Shown in pieces: positions 62,754 through 63,980 of a DNA stretch of 63,980 bases; the first letter of the stretch is position 1; the number at the start of each line of letters is the position of its first letter. This DNA is from Mesorhizobium sophorae (lineage in GTDB: Bacteria > Pseudomonadota > Alphaproteobacteria > Rhizobiales > Rhizobiaceae): contig NZ_NNRI01000018.1 in assembly GCF_002270415.1 (NCBI RefSeq), positions 1 through 63,980 of the forward strand. The letters are read 5' to 3'. The notes below the pieces were generated by a model, which did no database searches, was not told the origin of the DNA, and was given only the letters and a program-made list of their open reading frames with translations. The position numbers and the translations under genes were made by a program.

Positions 62754-63431
62754 TTGCGTGCCCCGGTCGTCGTCACGCTTCCAAACCAGGCTTCGCCTTG
62801 GGGAATCTCCGCTTCGGTCGTCCTGCACACGCTGCTGGCTGCGATGCTGGCCTTGATGCCGTTGCCGAAGCGGCCCAAGCGGGTCGAAGAGGAGCGGGTG
62901 TCGGTCGACATCTTGACGTCGCGACAATTCGAGGCGGCGACCAGGCCACCGCCTGCTCCAATGACGCCGGCACCGCTTGAAGCGCCTGCAGCGGCGCCTC
63001 CGCCTGCCTCGATCCCGCCCGAACCGCAACCGCCCGCCGCGCCGGCCATGATCCGGCCGACCGAAATGCTGTCGGCCAAGACACTGGCCGATCCGCGCAG
63101 CCGGCAGGCGCGCGCCGATCTCGCCACCTTCGCTTCCGACGAGCGCATGGTTCAGCTGTGCAATCTCGAAGCCATGGATCAGATCCGCAAATGGCGAACG
63201 GATTTCAAGCCGGAGCGGGTCGTGCCCTACGCGATGGCGGAGGAAAAAATCACTGGAACCACCATCGCCGCGAATGGCGCGGCTTTCCGTAGTCGCAGAA
63301 ACTGGTATAGCCTGAAGTTCAGATGCCAACTGGCTGGGGACGGCGAAAGCGTCGTCAGCTTTGAGTTCCTGGTTGGCGATCTGGTCCCCAGGAAAAAATG
63401 GGACGAGCTTGGCCTACCGGCGGTGCATTGA
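62754..63431 (+). CDS. DUF930-type membrane-anchored protein
   Basis: This protein of about 225 residues has one N-terminal transmembrane segment (SASVVLHTLLAAMLALMPLP, about 18-37) and a Pro/Ala-rich spacer (about 62-100) as in TonB/TolA-like proteins. The C-terminal domain has LCNLEAMDQIRKWRTDFKPE (about 135-154), VVPYAMAEEKITGTTIAANG and WYSLKFRCQL; this resembles DUF930 of rhizobia. The function is unknown; the architecture suggests a periplasm-spanning role. The start is uncertain: TTG 62754 follows the rarA stop by 5 bases, while an earlier in-frame TTG (62718) would overlap rarA. Confidence 0.7.
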   Translation: MRAPVVVTLPNQASPWGISASVVLHTLLAAMLALMPLPKRPKRVEEERVSVDILTSRQFEAATRPPPAPMTPAPLEAPAAAPPPASIPPEPQPPAAPAMIRPTEMLSAKTLADPRSRQARADLATFASDERMVQLCNLEAMDQIRKWRTDFKPERVVPYAMAEEKITGTTIAANGAAFRSRRNWYSLKFRCQLAGDGESVVSFEFLVGDLVPRKKWDELGLPAVH

Positions 63432-63591
63432 CCGAAATCCGGCAGGCTTCACAAGGCAGCCAGCCGGCCACGATACCACGGCCGTTGTGTGGTGACCCAA
63501 AAAACCTTATCAAGGCGCACGGCCGGGCGGTGGTCGTTGCCATGATTTTGGCACCTCATTCGCAACAGGATCGCGCTTCGCGCGTGGAAAA

Positions 63592-63980
63592 ATGACAAGA
63601 ACCCTTCGCAAAACCCTTCGCAAATTCGCCATTGCCATCCCGCTTCTCGCCCTTGGCTTTTACTTCATCCCGATCCTGACATCGGTCTTTATCGTCCTCG
63701 GCCTCATCGATGTCCTGCGCAACGACCGCAAGGACCTGTCGCTGTTCTCCGGCTATTTCCTCGGCAACGGCCTCTTCACCTGGCTGCTTTCGCCTTTCAA
63801 CCTGCTGGTTGATCTCCTGTGCTACCGCAATCCCGGCGTCTGGAAGCTGGAACAGTTCCCCGCCGACTATCAGCGCGAGGTCAATGAGGTCCTGGACATC
63901 TTCAAGGCGCGCAAGGACGAGATCATCGCCGACATCGATGCCAATTTCGGCGCCGGCCGGCGCGGCATGTATGTCTATCA
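63592..63980 (+). CDS. Membrane-anchored protein, probable aspartyl/asparaginyl beta-hydroxylase family (partial)
   Basis: The first 129 residues are in the window. They start MTRTLRKTLRKFAIAIPLLA, with a basic N-terminus and two hydrophobic helices (about 12-39 and 51-77), followed by CYRNPGVWKLEQFPADYQRE (about 77-96) and EIIADIDANFGAGRRGMYVY. From memory, similar rhizobial proteins continue into an aspartyl/asparaginyl beta-hydroxylase domain, but no catalytic residues are visible here, so the assignment is tentative. A repeated 15-base motif (acccttcgcaaa) makes the first codons a short tandem duplication. Confidence 0.5.
   Translation, partial: MTRTLRKTLRKFAIAIPLLALGFYFIPILTSVFIVLGLIDVLRNDRKDLSLFSGYFLGNGLFTWLLSPFNLLVDLLCYRNPGVWKLEQFPADYQREVNEVLDIFKARKDEIIADIDANFGAGRRGMYVY

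Overview
The window looks like a chromosome segment from a Rhizobiales alphaproteobacterium, most like Mesorhizobium. Three things point there: the contiguous secE-nusG-rplKAJL-rpoBC-rpsLG-fusA-tuf-S10-spc-alpha ribosomal cluster, the short forms of SecE and adenylate kinase, and intergenic hairpin repeats of the kind common in rhizobia. It divides into an accessory island (1 to about 24.45 kb) and a conserved housekeeping block (24.5 kb to the end).

The island is layered. (i) 1-7685: an ardC-type antirestriction gene is cut in two by an element of about 7.4 kb. The element encodes three overlapping tyrosine recombinases, a small coiled-coil helper and its own divergent ardC gene (a Tn554/'recombinase in trio' type layout). 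(ii) 7686-12812: recombination debris follows, namely a resolvase stub, a KAP-type P-loop NTPase gene split by an IS66-like insertion sequence, a phage-type integrase remnant, and the 3' half of a tRNA-Thr gene that resembles an attachment site. (iii) 13044-24196: a defence-type cargo. It holds a 1120-residue DEAH helicase with a nuclease-like tail, a tightly packed SIR2-HerA-KTSC-nuclease operon, a second copy of the same IS66-like element in opposite orientation, and a Mrr/Cap4-like nuclease gene whose last codons were rewritten by that copy. (iv) The island ends at 24401-24449 with the 3' half of a tRNA-Trp gene and no 5' half. This implies integration into tRNA-Trp just upstream of secE, with the rest of the tRNA and the other island end to the left of the window.

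The housekeeping block runs left to right: secE, nusG, rplK, rplA, rplJ, rplL, rpoB, rpoC; then a few unrelated genes (a frameshifted O-methyltransferase, a sugar dehydrogenase of the Gfo/Idh/MocA family, a cysteine synthase-like PLP enzyme, a small unknown protein); then rpsL, rpsG, fusA, tuf and the S10, spc and alpha operons through rplQ. After that come a Do/DegP-type periplasmic protease, rarA, a DUF930-type membrane protein and the start of a membrane-anchored protein cut by the window end.

The most interesting material is in the island: the four-gene SIR2-HerA-KTSC-nuclease operon, the trio element that sits in one ardC while carrying another, and the helicase gene bracketed by diverged att-like repeats. 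All functions were read from sequence motifs; no database search was possible.
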